From positions 73,619,002 to 73,683,001 of the forward strand of contig OY726572.1 of assembly GCA_963383645.1 (NCBI GenBank): a DNA stretch of 64,000 nucleotides, in the 5' to 3' direction. Under the pieces are notes generated by a model. That model was not told the origin of the DNA. It saw nothing but the letters and a program-made list of their open reading frames with translations, and did not search any database. Shown here piece after piece: positions 1 to 11,447 of this stretch; positions within the stretch are counted from its first letter, which is position 1, and each line of letters starts with the position of its first letter. A program made the position numbers and the translations under genes. Origin of the DNA: Muscardinus avellanarius. Taxonomy: Eukaryota; Chordata; Mammalia; Rodentia; Gliridae.

Positions 1-656
1 TGAAAACAGCCATTAGCCATGCCTTGGTTCTCTCACATGTGAGTTCCTGTGCCAAGTGTCACTTTCCAGGTCATGGCTCAAAAGCCCCCCAAGGTATAGC
101 TGCCAGGATGGTCCAGGAGTCCAGTCCAAGAATAGTCAGTGATTTTTTTCCCTAAGAGCACCTCATTAGCATGACCTGGGTTTCCTCTGTCAGCCCAGAT
201 CCTACTGTTCATCTTTGTCCTCTTATGCTCCCTGACAGTGCCTTTGCGGGGCCCATTGCTCAAGGAATAAATTCAGTAAACAGCAAATGATAAGCTCACA
301 ATCTGGGCTGGCTCAGGTATATGGTCCTTTTTTTTTTCTTTTTTTAATCTTAGGAGCATTTGCCTTTTGATTCTTAAATCGATGATTGATGCCTGCCCTT
401 CAAAAAAAAAAAAAAAAACCATATGGTTTTAAAAGCACATTGTAACAGGCTTAGAAATATCCCAGTGGACCTTTTAACCAGAAAGAGCTCAGGCAGACCA
501 TTTCAGGCTATTCTAAAATAAACATGTTAACGCATTTGGTGCCAGAATCCTGGATATGCTGGTGAAAACAAATGTGTAATTCTCCTTTTCAAGTGTCTCC
601 ACCAGGTAGATTATCTATCTTCCTTCATAGACTTAGGATTCTGAGTTCCTTCATTA
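1..656. other. Unique AT-rich sequence, nothing recognised
   Basis: Only T- and A-runs (326-347, 403-418) stand out. No exon, repeat family or regulatory motif is recognised. Confidence 0.5.
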
Positions 657-905
657 TTGTATGAGCTTTTTATTATTTTTGTTTGTTTGTTTTTGGTTGT
701 ATTGGGGATGGAACCCAGGAGGATTCTACCTGTGAGCTATACCCACAGCCTGAATTTTATTCTTTTATTTGAAACAGGGTCTCATTAAGTTGCAGAGGGC
801 CTCACAATTAGTTGAAACTGGCCATGAATCTGGGATCCTCCTGTCTCAGTCTCTCTAGTACTGAGATTATAAGCATATACCACCATGCTCAGCTTGTATG
901 AGCTT
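657..905 (-). mobile_element. Composite B1/ID-type SINE with 12-bp TSD
   Basis: On the reverse strand it reads as a squirrel-type composite SINE: T-rich (A-tail) start, an ID-like half with the 'ggggatggaaccc' box, then a B1-like half ending in 'caccatgctcagct'. The insertion (669-893) is bounded by a perfect 12-bp direct repeat, TTGTATGAGCTT, at 657-668 and 894-905. Confidence 0.9.
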
Positions 906-1334
906 ATGAGAGTCTTCAGTATCTGCCGGAAAAAAGTATCTGAAAAAAAAAAGAACTTTACTTACACAAGGCTTCATTATCTATTTATCATTGTTCTTTG
1001 TTTGAAGCCATACTGCTGAATTACCATGAGAACAAATCATTCGTTCTGTATTTAGCTTTTGGGCTAATGCTATATGGCATTATTTTAACACGTACACATT
1101 TATTAATATCATAAAAATGACATCAGGTTCTTGTCATTCTCAAATGTCTTGCAATTATATGAAATCTATGAAGTTGATAACCCATTTCAGGAATTAAAGT
1201 ATAACATTTTTTAAAAATAGAAAAAATGTTTTTAGTAAGGTATATAGATTTTATGCAATGAGTAACTGTACAAAAAATGTACTAAGAAAAATGTCGTATT
1301 CCACTCCGAGAGGAAGAAGGAAGGAAATCACCAT

Positions 1335-1374
1335 CCATTCAACAGATACTAGAACCATTCAACAGATACTAGAA
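1335..1374. repeat. Perfect 20-bp tandem duplication
   Basis: The unit CCATTCAACAGATACTAGAA occurs at 1335-1354 and again at 1355-1374 with no mismatch, next to a degraded AT-rich stretch. Confidence 0.95.
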
Positions 1375-1526
1375 TCACAGAGGCATTTTTTTATTTTAAA
1401 AAAAAAGGCTTACTGTTCCATTTTGAAAAAAATTTTTATGTCTCTTACCCTATAATTTACCTTCTTTACATGAATTAACAATAATAACAACAAAACAAAA
1501 ATAAAAATGATGCAGTGACAAATTGG

Positions 1527-1752
1527 TTTTCTTTTTTTTTTTTCTTTCAGTACTGGAAATGGAATTCAGGGACATCATTATACCTCTGAGCTACATCCCC
1601 AACCTTATTTTTTATTCTTTATTTTTTGAAACAGGGCCGCCTTGAGTTGCAAAGGGGCTCACTAAGGGGCTGAGGCTGTCTACAAACTGCAATCTTCCTG
1701 TTTCAGCCTCCCCAATGCTGGGATTACAAGTGTGTGCCACTGCAATTGGCTG
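1527..1752 (-). mobile_element. Composite B1/ID-type SINE
   Basis: T-run, ID-like half ('tacctctgagctacatccccaa') and B1-like half ('cctccccaatgctgggatta') in reverse orientation. It is moderately diverged. Confidence 0.88.
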
Positions 1753-3818
1753 GTCTTCTTCTATGTATATGTTCTTTCAACAGCCAGTCTGGGAAAAACA
1801 TTGCCTGGTTTGAGAAGCAATGTAGGATTTTCAGTAACTTTTAGGACCCTTTGAATGTAGATAACTTGAAGGCTTTTGGGTCAGCAGTTAAGATTTACAT
1901 ATAACATGTTGGAAAAGAAGTAGTCAGGGTAAATACCATGCAGAAGGTACAGAGAATAATTTATATAGTCAGGCAGATGTAGCACTACTTTTTCTCTAGT
2001 AATTTGGTAAATTAGTGGAGGTATGATGGATTGAGAATCATAATGGTACTTCCTTCATAGGGCATTTGAAGGACCGCATAGGCAATATATGGAAGCTGTT
2101 GGTTAAAGGACCTAGCACGGATTTAAGTGGTTGGGATTACTGATTAGGAATGGATTGGGATTTCTAGTCCTGTATAGTTTTAACTGTTAGTTGGGAGGAA
2201 AATCATTCTGTTCTGAATTGGCAAGTCTGAGTGGGATACACTTGAGTAGAAAACCGTTATGCAATTTTTTTCTTCTCAAAAGTGAGCCAAGACCATGCTC
2301 CCAGGGAAGCCAGTGCTTTCCTCTAGATGTAACTTGTGGGTCTTTGCCCTTTCCAGAAAGAGTTATGATAAAAGATCCAGAGTTCTGTGTAATAAAAGAC
2401 ATGTCAATAATTTTTGCCTGGATAATTATTTATATTGTATCTTAAGATAAATAATTGCTCAATTTTCATTACAATATTAATTGGCTTTATAAATTAGAAG
2501 CACGAATATGTTTTCTAAGGCTTATATGTACATATCTAGAGAACAATCAATTATTTTCACTATCATCCTTTTCATTAACCCCTCTCTATTGGGGTACTTA
2601 GAAGACAGGGAACATATGTATTATTTTCCTTATTTGTTTGGTTTTTTTTTGTACTGAGGATTAAAACTAGATATATTCTATCTCTGGGCTAGTCCTTAAG
2701 TCCTTTTTATTTTTTAGTTTTGAAACAGATTCTTGCTAAGTTGCTGAGGCTGACCTCCAACCTGCAATCTGCCGAGCTCAGTCTCCCAAGTACTGGGGTT
2801 ACAGGAATGAAGCCCTCATGCCTGGCTTATGGGTCATATTATTGGGAAGAACTCTGTTTATTTTATAACATTCCCTAGAATAGGCTTAGCCAAGAAAAGG
2901 AACAGTTGAGGAGTAAACTTAAATTTTATACAATGAAATATCAGGTAAATATCACTCTTCTTAATTAAGGAGAGACTAAAGTTTGGCCTCAGTCATTTCC
3001 TATGGCATTTTCCAGATCTTTATATTCCTGAGTTTTAGGAAGAAATAGACACTAAGTAATGCCTATTGGAGACTTTACTTCACAAAGCTCACTCTCTCAC
3101 TAAGCATCAGGTGTCTTCTAGTCTGTCTCTATGAAGTTGATGACCGAGATCTTGGCAAGTATAAAAATGTCTCCAATTTAAATAGAAAGTAAAGCCAGGA
3201 ACTCCCTCTTCTAGGTATTTGCAAGCAACAGAAGCAGTTGTTTGTGTATGACATTTTGCTTACTGCAGTTATTGCTAGGATCTCTGAGGAGTTTACTCTT
3301 CACATGGCTTTTCTAGTGGGTATTACTGTTATCAGATCATGTGTTCTGGTATTTCTTTTAAGCTTGACGTCAAGGGAATATGAAAGATTTCTTTAAATTT
3401 TGATGAAAACAGGTTTCATTTGGTATACCTGCCATGCCTGCTCCTTTGAAGGGGCTTGTGAGCTTTTTCCCTAGAGACATTGTCGAAACATACTTACTTC
3501 AGTACGCTATGCTGTTCCATATTTTGAAAACATATATTTGTGAAAGGGCTTTTGAAAAATTCCTATGTTCTCTGTATTACTTTTCAGAGAATGCAAAGAT
3601 TGTTATATTTTTAAACAATTCTTCAGCAACTGTCCTCATTTTTATAAATATGATGAAAACTTACTGTAGTTTGGCTTATACAGTGCTTCAGATAGTCTGG
3701 AACCCTTTGATATTTTCTAACTGGAGGGGAGATACTTACTAGAAAATATAGGTATGGAAAATTTTTCTCAGCAAGGAAATGACTAGAGATATAGCTATAT
3801 CTATCTCCAGTTATATCC

Positions 3819-3819
<1 letters not shown>
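1753..3819. other. Mostly unique sequence around one SINE
   Basis: Apart from the SINE at 2642-2827 nothing is recognised. Frames of 60-102 codons (e.g. 3434-3742) have no familiar motifs. Confidence 0.5.
2642..2827 (-). mobile_element. Composite B1/ID-type SINE, diverged
   Basis: Reverse-strand SINE with T-run, 'gtactgaggatt', 'aagttgctgaggctgacctc', 'agtctcccaagtactggggt' and a 'catgcctggct' end. Confidence 0.85.
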
Positions 3820-3857
<38 letters not shown>

Positions 3858-3888
3858 ATCTATCTATCTATCTCTCTATCTATCTATA
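3820..3888. repeat. (CTAT)n microsatellite
   Basis: About 17 CTAT/ATCT tetranucleotide units with two interruptions. Confidence 0.95.
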
Positions 3889-4107
3889 ACACAGGGACAA
3901 ATAGATATGTTGATGTTAATTTATAAAAATACCCTGCATTTTATGTTTGAGAAATTTCTTATAGTATTTTCTTGTAGAAGATGTTTTACTTTTGGGGTTA
4001 TTTTTTATTTTGACTATTTTTTTTTTTCTATTTTACTTGTTTCTTATGTTTTTCCTCAACAATGCTTGAAGAGTTTTGATGTTTTTTGGATTAGAAAGTT
4101 AAATCAT

Positions 4108-4112
<5 letters not shown>

Positions 4113-4163
<51 letters not shown>
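4113..4163. repeat. (CT)n microsatellite
   Basis: An uninterrupted CT dinucleotide run of about 25 units. Confidence 0.97.
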
Positions 4164-4167
<4 letters not shown>

Positions 4168-4380
4168 TCCTTTTATTCTTTCTTGCCTGTCTTTAAAGAG
4201 TGTGAACAGACGAATTACTCTTTGCAGTGGTGCCAGATGAACAGATGATCATGTGGGAAAATTTCTTATTTTTCTTTTCATAAGAATACACCAAGATTGG
4301 AGGATTTTTTAAATGTTTAATTTGTTCTAATCTCTTCTAAGTTTAACATTATAACATAACACATACATCACACATACACA

Positions 4381-4381
<1 letters not shown>

Positions 4382-4412
<31 letters not shown>

Positions 4413-4422
4413 CACACACACA
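4382..4422. repeat. (CA)n microsatellite
   Basis: CA run with one AT interruption near 4411. Not attached to a recognisable SINE. Confidence 0.95.
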
Positions 4423-4908
4423 AACTCTTGCCATTACAAGTCAGAAATATAGCTTGTGCTCTGTAATGCCACATTAAGTTTTGTATGAATCCAATGAAAA
4501 AAGTTAATAGCTTGTGTAGAAAAAAGACATTTTCACAGTGTCAGTGCTCTGCTGGACCCTAGGAGATAAGCATGATTGCCATATGACATGCAGATGATCG
4601 AATTTTCTATCCAGCTAATTTTTCTACTTGCTTTAAGTCCTTTCTGAATCTCCTTTCTGATTGACAAGAAGATCAAAACCCTAAGGTTCTCTTTTTAAGC
4701 ATTTCTTTTGACATAAATTCAGTGATATATTCAGCCTAGCAAGTATTTATTTCTTACAGGAAATCCTCAGAATTATGTGAAGTACAGAGAAACCAAATGG
4801 TGCATCGTTTCCATCCTTAATGGAGATTATGATCTATCTAGGCAAAGGAAGTTAACACAGGGATCATCTGAAACTACAGAATTATATGTAAAAATCCTTA
4901 CTTGAGGA

Positions 4909-4911
<3 letters not shown>

Positions 4912-4959
<48 letters not shown>

Positions 4960-5182
4960 ACTGGAGATAGAACCCAGAGACATTCTACCTCTGAGCTATA
5001 TTCCTGGCCCTATATTATTTTTATTTTATTTTATTTATTTATTTTATTTTTTTGAATCTAAGCCTTGTCTGATTGCTGAGTCTTTCCAAATTACTGAGGC
5101 TGTCCTCAAATCTGAAATCCTCCTATTTCATACTCCCAAACACTGGTATTACAAGCATGTGCCCCTATATACAGCTCTTAGC
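4912..5182 (-). mobile_element. SINE (reverse) whose A-tail side is a (GT)n array
   Basis: A 45-bp GT run (4912-4956) leads straight into a reverse composite SINE: 'tactggagatagaaccc', 'tctacctctgagctatatt', a (TTTAT)n linker, and a degraded B1-like half to about 5182. The microsatellite occupies the SINE's 3' tail position. Confidence 0.85.
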
Positions 5183-5966
5183 TGGGCATTTGAACTATAG
5201 CTTCACCGCAGCCTGTCTGAACTCTCTCAAATTCATTCTCTCCTGCTACCTGGACAGCTCGGTTGGTTGTCTCTAATAAACACTACAAGCACTTCCATTC
5301 CATTGTCACCCTTTCCAGCACAATTGGCTTGGGTTTTCCTCAACCCTAGAACACTATTACCTTTCACTGGACTTTCTCTTGGGCCTGGGATACATCACGA
5401 TGGTCGTAGCACATTTTGGACCCAGTTGGGATGCTGTTTTAGAATATAACAGGATGGTCCTCAGTTGATACCTACACATCATTGCTCAGTTATGCTCGTC
5501 TTTTTCACTCTGTCCTCTTTCTTTCTAGCACTTGCAGTGTGTCTTCACTCCTTCAAGAAGACATACCTCTCTGCTGTTATTTCCTCCCTCCTTGTGCTCC
5601 TTCTCTTGGCTTCTCTGCCTTTCCTGTTTGACGATCTCTCTTGGATTGTGGCTGGGACTCGGCATCTTTTCCATGCCCCTCTCTCCCCTATTTCTGTGCC
5701 TCACCTTTACTCTGTAATTCCAACACCTGATGTTGCTTCTTCCTTCTGCATGATGAGCACTTTTGGAGAATGGTTGCAGTGATTCAGGTTGGCATAGTAC
5801 AAAAGTCCATGAAATCCAGTGGCAGCTGAGCTCCAGTGCTGCCCTTTTCTCTTCTATTTCTTCTTTATTGGTCTATGTCTAGTTGTTCCCGGTGCCCTTT
5901 TTTCCTCCCAAATCTCCCTCTTGATCCTCAGAAGCTCTCAATAACGTGACACGTGAAAATCTAGCA
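5183..5966. other. Unassigned sequence, possibly old repeat
   Basis: C/T-rich with a 105-codon frame at 5465-5782 that is Leu/Ser/Phe-rich and matches no family I know. Probably decayed repeat or intron. Confidence 0.4.
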
Positions 5967-6206
5967 TTGGGTTAAGAGCGGGAATTGGCCTCATAGCCTG
6001 GGTTCAGGTCCTTGCTGTGCAAGTTTATTTTGTCATGCTACACAAGGAATTTAGCTTTTCTTTGTCCCCAGTTCTTCATCTCTGAAAGAGAGATAATAAT
6101 AGCATCTACCTAAGTCATCATGAAGATTAAATGAGTTATTATTGGTTAAAAGCACTTAGGGTAGTTCCTGGTACAAAGTAGGAACTGTGAAAATGCTAGT
6201 TATTAG
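5967..6206 (+). mobile_element. MIR element, near full length
   Basis: Matches the ancient mammalian MIR SINE in order: 'gggttaagagc', 'cctgggttca', 'ttcttcatctctgaaa', 'gataataatagcatctacc', 'gaagattaaatgagtta', 'agttcctggtacaaagtag', 'gctagttatta'. Diverged throughout, as expected for its age. Confidence 0.85.
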
Positions 6207-6539
6207 GGCCTCTTACTGATAATATTGAAGCTGTTGGGTCTCCATGTTTTCTCCATATCTGTAATTCTGTTTGTTTCAATACTCCAAATCTACAATTTTG
6301 TCAATAGCTCATCTGGGAGTATTGCATTTCCCTCAATCTCAGAAATACTACATTAAACAGAGATTCCCTCTTCCTGCCTCCGGCCTACATTCCTGTTTAT
6401 GTCTCTGTCTTTCACATTCTCAATATATTCCTCGATGGCAAATTTATGCCTTGAGCCTGTAAGCATAGGAAAGTGTCTCCCATTTCTAAAACGGTATTCT
6501 TGTCATCATTAGCATCTTCCCCACCACCATTCCAAACCA

Positions 6540-7400
6540 GGAAATAATGAGAAGATGCTTCCTCTTCCACCTTCCCAGGTCATTTATTTATTCCCTTCTC
6601 TCAGCCTTTGGTCTGAAGGTAAGTCTTCCTCCGTGGTGTTCTACCTTTTGCTTTCAACTACAACTGCTGATATCCATCAAGGACACTACTGATTACCTGG
6701 CTGCCACACTTAAAGATCTGCTTTCTGTCCCTAGTCTACTTCAGGCCTCCTGTGCTGCTACTTCTGACCATCGAGAGCAAGCCTCTTCTTGGGTGTGGCC
6801 ATCACACTCTTGCTGGCTCTGCCCCAGGCTTCACATCTCTCCTGGGCTCCTTTCATAGGTCTTCATCCTATGTCTAAATGCATGCATTTCCCCAAAGGGC
6901 ATAGTTTTCCCACTCTGATCCTTGCTCTACCTAAATTCTTTGTATAATTTAATCTGTTCCCATGATTTATTTGCTACATTTACTGGATGGGCTAGTGACT
7001 CACAGATCTCTATTTTGAGTCCCAAACATTCTCCTGAGATTCCAGACCTCTTTCCAGCTATTTTCTAGATGTGAATACCCATAGACATCCCAAAGAAAGT
7101 ACATATAAAATTAAACTGATTATGTTCCCAATTGTCATATTATTGCTGTATTTCTATTTTAGGGGATGTTGGCACTGTCAGCCTAAAAAGCCAGAAAGTA
7201 AAGTGGTCCTCTTAGGGCCTTCCTCTCCAATGTATTCACCTAAGGAACTCCTATTGCTGTCATTATTCTTGAAAGCATATCTCTCATCTCTCTTTCTCTT
7301 ACTTTTATTCATAAATCCTACTCATTGCCTTAATTTTGACCTTCATTTTCCTTTATAGGAACCCCTGAAAAATTTTTTCCTCTACTGCTAGGTACTATTC
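6540..7400 (+). mobile_element. Probable ancient L2 LINE fragments
   Basis: Scattered blocks resemble the L2 3' region, e.g. 'acctggctgccacactt' with 'tctggctctgcccc'-like text, 'agacatcccaaagaaagt', 'aaaattaaactgattatg', and the 'ctctctttctcttac...ataaatcctactcattg' block. Similarity is patchy and no frame survives. Boundaries are approximate. Confidence 0.4.
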
Positions 7401-7712
7401 AGTCTATCTTATATACAGAGAAGTACTTGATTTATAATGGATTGACTTGATTTTTCAGTTTCGTAGTGATATGAACATGGTATGTATTTTATAGAAACTA
7501 CTTTTAATGTTGAACTTTGATCTTTCCCTGGCCTAGCGACAGGTGTTGCAGTACTTTCTTACGATGCACAGAAGCAACAGTGGGCCTTGGCTTCCAGTCA
7601 GGCAGATGATCATGAGGGAAAACAAACTGCAGTCAATGAACAGATTACCAAGCTTGTTGGCTTGCCACCATCCCTCCCCCCTGACTTCTTTTCAGGAAAA
7701 ATAAATAATGAA

Positions 7713-7960
7713 TGACTCCTGGGAAGTTCTTATACTTTTTTTTTTTTTTTTAGGTGGTACTGGAGTTCCTGGAAGCCCTTCTACCTCCAGGCTACACTCC
7801 CAGACCTATTTTTACATTTTTATTTGGAAACAGGATCTCCTAAGCCAGTGCGCGCATCTGGCTTTGAAACTGCGCGATCCTCCTGTCTCCGCCTCCCAAG
7901 TGCGGGGTTTTACAAGCCTGCGCCACCACGCCCGGCCTGACTCCTGGAAATTTCTAATAC
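7713..7960 (-). mobile_element. Young-type SINE, 'GGTGGTACTGG' subfamily, short form
   Basis: The insertion at 7736-7937 is flanked by a ~23-bp imperfect direct repeat (7713-7735 / 7938-7960, TGACTCCTGG...TTCT.ATAC). It has the subfamily markers 'ggtggtactgg' and 'ggctacactcccagacctat', and lacks about 27 bp in the B1-like half, where longer copies read 'ctaagttgctgagagcctca'. Confidence 0.92.
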
Positions 7961-8391
7961 TCCTTTACTTTTAGTCAGTGCCACCTAGTTATACTCAAGG
8001 CCATTAGCTTCCTTCCCGAAGCCTTCCCTCACCTTCCTCTCCTGAGCAGTATCACAAAGTTTGGGAATCTGTGAGTAGTGTGTTGAGTTAGTAAGTTATG
8101 TTGTTTGATTGGTTAGGTGTATTAAATGCATTTTCAAATTACCGTATTTTTCAATTTATGATGGCTTATCAGAATATAACCCATGTACAGCTGGCTATTA
8201 TCCTACTGGAATATTAACCTATCATGCAGTTATTTGCTTAAACTTCTTAAATAACTACAGACTACCTTCATTGTATAATTTAACTCTTATTTCATGTAGC
8301 ATTCCTACCAGTCCAGCCCCAACCTCATTGCTTACCCTCTGCTCTTGGTTTAACCCCACCTTGAACAAATGGTAAATCGATTCTCTCACTT

Positions 8392-8604
8392 TTGTGTGTG
8401 AGTGCGTGTGATGTTGTGGATGGAACCCAAGGGCATTCTACCTCCAAGCTACACTCCCAGCCATATTTTATTATTTATTTTGAAACAAGATCTCCCTAAG
8501 TTGCTGAGAGTCGTGCTAAGTTGCTGAGGATGGTTGTGAACTTGTGATTGTCCTTTCTCAACACCAAGTATTGGAATTACAGGTATGTGCCACCATGCTC
8601 AGCT
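8392..8604 (-). mobile_element. Composite B1/ID-type SINE
   Basis: Reverse SINE preceded by a short GT-rich tail, with 'ggatggaaccc', 'ctacactcccagcc' and 'ccaccatgctcagct' blocks. It carries an internal repeat of 'ctaagttgctgag' at about 8495-8530. Confidence 0.88.
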
Positions 8605-8867
8605 GATACCCTTGTCTTTAATGCCTATATATTCCTAGTCCCATTTCCATGTCCTGGAAAATTTCTACTTCACCTTCTAGACCTAGCCTAATTACTATCA
8701 TTTTGAGGAAGTCTTTCACAAACATTTATAAATTATAAACACCCTCTTTACACAGATATGTATTGGAACAAATATATGATGACATATATCTACCAGTAAT
8801 AGTGTTTGATTTAGTATTTAATATAGAATCGTTTTACTGTCCTAAGTTTTTTCTGGGCTTCACCTAT

Positions 8868-9981
8868 TTATTATTCCTTAACCCCTGGCAACCAATGATA
8901 TATTTGCCCTATGATTTTAATATAGTTATATAGTTGGAACTGTGTGTGGTATGAAACCTTTTCATATTGACTTCTTAGAAGGAAGCATGTGAAGTTTCTC
9001 CATGCCTCTTCATGGCTTGATATCTTATTTCTGTTCAGCAATGAAGAACATTCCTTTGTGGAAATGTACCTGTTTGTTGATTCAGTCACGTAATGAAGGG
9101 CCTCTTGGTTACAACCAAGTTTGACAATTAGGAATAAAGCTGTTGTAAACAAACATGTACAGGTTTTTGTGTGATCATAAGGCTTCAGTTCGTTTGGTTA
9201 AATACCAAGGGGTGTGATTGCTGAATTGTATGGCAAAAGTATATATAGTTTTTAAAGAAACTGCTAGATGGTTTCAAAAGTGCTGTGCCATTTTGCATCT
9301 CCACCAGCAATGATTCAGAGTTCCCATTGCTCCACATCCTCCCCAGCATTTTGTGTTGACAGTAGTTCATATTTTGTGCATTCTAATAAATGTATAGTGG
9401 TATCTTTTTTAACTTGCATCTCTTATGACATATGAGCTATAGATTTTCTCAAATACTTACTTGCCATCTCTATCTTGTCTTTGGCTCATTTTTAAATAGG
9501 ATTATTCATTTACTTACTCTTGAATTCTTTGCACATTTTGAATTAGAATCCTTTATCAGTTGTGTCTTTTATAAATATTTTCTACTAGTATGTGTCTTGT
9601 CTTCTTGCTTGACAGTGTCTTTCATGGAACAGAACGTTTTCATTTTAATGAAGCCCAGCTTATAAAATTCTTTCTTTCATGAAATAAGACTTTGATATAT
9701 GTAAAATGTCATCACTATACCCTAGCGTATCTGAGTTTTCTCCTGTGCTATCTTCTAGAAGTTTTATAGATTTTTCTGATATTATCTTCTATAAGATTTT
9801 TTATAGTTTTGCATATTATATTTAGGCCTATGATACATAACCTAAAGAGTTAATTTTTAGTTAATTTTTAGAGATATAAAGTCTGTAATAATGTGGATGT
9901 CCAGTTAGTACAAAACCATTTGATAAAAAGAATATTCTTACTCATTGTATTGCCTTGACTTGTTCGTCAAGGATTGCTTGC
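8868..9981 (-). mobile_element. Old L1 (L1M type), 3' portion, minus strand
   Basis: The + strand carries the reverse complement of an old mammalian L1 3'UTR and ORF2 C-terminus, in the usual order: 'cccctggcaacca', 'ttggaactgtgtgtgg', 'gaataaagctgttgtaaac', 'aaataccaaggggtgtgattgctgaattgtatgg' region, 'ccagcaatga', 'ttttcattttaatgaagccca'. It is interrupted by decay and stops near 9981, where a younger L1 has inserted. No intact frame. Confidence 0.88.
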
Positions 9982-11447
9982 CCTTCTCCACAATTCTTTT
10001 TTTAATTTTTATTATTGCTCCATTGTAATCGCACATCTTGTTGAAGTTCAGGGTGATGGAGGTATGCATGCACGATAGTTATTAAGCCTTCTCTCCATTC
10101 CCGCCCTGTCTACTCCCCTTTCTCTCTTTCCCATGCTCAGCATAGTGACTGGCCCTGATAAGTTTGTGTATGTACATCTTGAGCATTGAGGTGTTTCCCT
10201 CTTTCCCCTCTTCCCATCTCCCCCAGTTAGTCCCCTTCTTCACTCAAGTAAGGTTTCACCTCCTTTGTCTCGAGTCCTTCCTTTATACCAATTTCTCCCT
10301 AGCTTCTACATATGAGGAAGCACAACTTTTCAGTAAAATGTGACTAACTAATCCCACTTAGCACAATGCCTTCCAGTTTAATCTATTTTTCTGCAAATGA
10401 CATAATTTTGTTCTTCGTTACAGCTCAGTAAAATTCCATCGTGTACATATCCTTTAGTTTGTTAATTCATTCATCTGTTGATGCACATCTAAGCTGGTTC
10501 CATCATTTGGCAATTGTGAATTTTGCAGCTATGACTGTAGATATGCATGCATTACTCTGATAGTTTGGTTTCCATTCGATTGCGTAGATAACCAGGAGTG
10601 GTATATCTGGGCCATATGATAGATTCATTGCCATTCTTCTGAAGATCCTCCACACTGTTTAACAAAATGGTTGCAATGAGTTGCAGTCCCACCAACAGTG
10701 AATCAGAATGATAACTTCTTCATATCCTCACCAGCACTTGTTATTATTTGTGTTTTTAATGATTGCCATTCTAATTGAAATCTTAGGGTAGTTTTGATTT
10801 GTTTCTCTCTGATTTTTCATATATTTATTGCCCATTTGTATTTCTTCTTTTGTGGTGTCTCTTTAGTCACTTGCCCATTTTTATTGGGTTATCTGTGGTT
10901 TTTCTGTAAGTTTTTCTAGTTCTCTGTATATTCTAGACATTAGTCCTCTATCAGAGGAGTAGCTTACAGAAATCTTCTCCCATTCTGTCTGCTCTCTTTT
11001 GAGATTCTTGATAGTTTTCTTTGCTGCAGAGCAGCTCTCCACTCTTCAGTTTAATGCAATCCCATGTATTAATCCTTATTTTAATTTTTGTGCCTTTGAG
11101 ATCTTATTGAGGAAGTTTCTACCCATGCCTATATGTTGGTCCTCTGCCTTCATCAAGTGACAGCAAGGTCTAATTTCCAGGTTTTTGCTCCATCTTGAAT
11201 TGAGTCTCGTGCAGGGTGAGAAAGTGGAGGGTTTTTTTTTTTCTATTTTTATGCATGTGGATAACTGGTTTTTTCAACACCATTTGTCAAATAGGCTACC
11301 TTTTATTTTAGTGTATGTTTTTGTAGCAAAGAGGCATTACCTTGGAAGCAGAGCACAGCCTCCCCAGATACTCAAAGTGCTGCTGCCTTGATTATGCACT
11401 TTCCAGCCCCTTGTTTTCAGCCCCTTTGTCACCTTCTCCACAATTCT
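9982..11447 (-). mobile_element. Younger L1 insertion, 5'-truncated, perfect 16-bp TSD
   Basis: The insert (9998-11431) begins with a T-rich run (its poly-A tail) and reads on the minus strand as rodent L1 3'UTR (C/T-rich 'cccgccctgtctactcccc' blocks) followed by the C-terminal part of ORF2, truncated after about 1.4 kb. It is bracketed by the perfect 16-bp duplication CCTTCTCCACAATTCT at 9982-9997 and 11432-11447. It entered the end of the older minus-strand L1. Stops break ORF2. Confidence 0.93.

Noticed and set aside
3907..4248. 113-codon frame with a Ser-Leu repeat
   Set aside because: The repeat is the (CT)n microsatellite.
5465..5782. 105-codon hydrophobic frame resembling a membrane protein
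   Set aside because: Leu/Phe/Ser richness comes from C/T-rich DNA. No family similarity seen.
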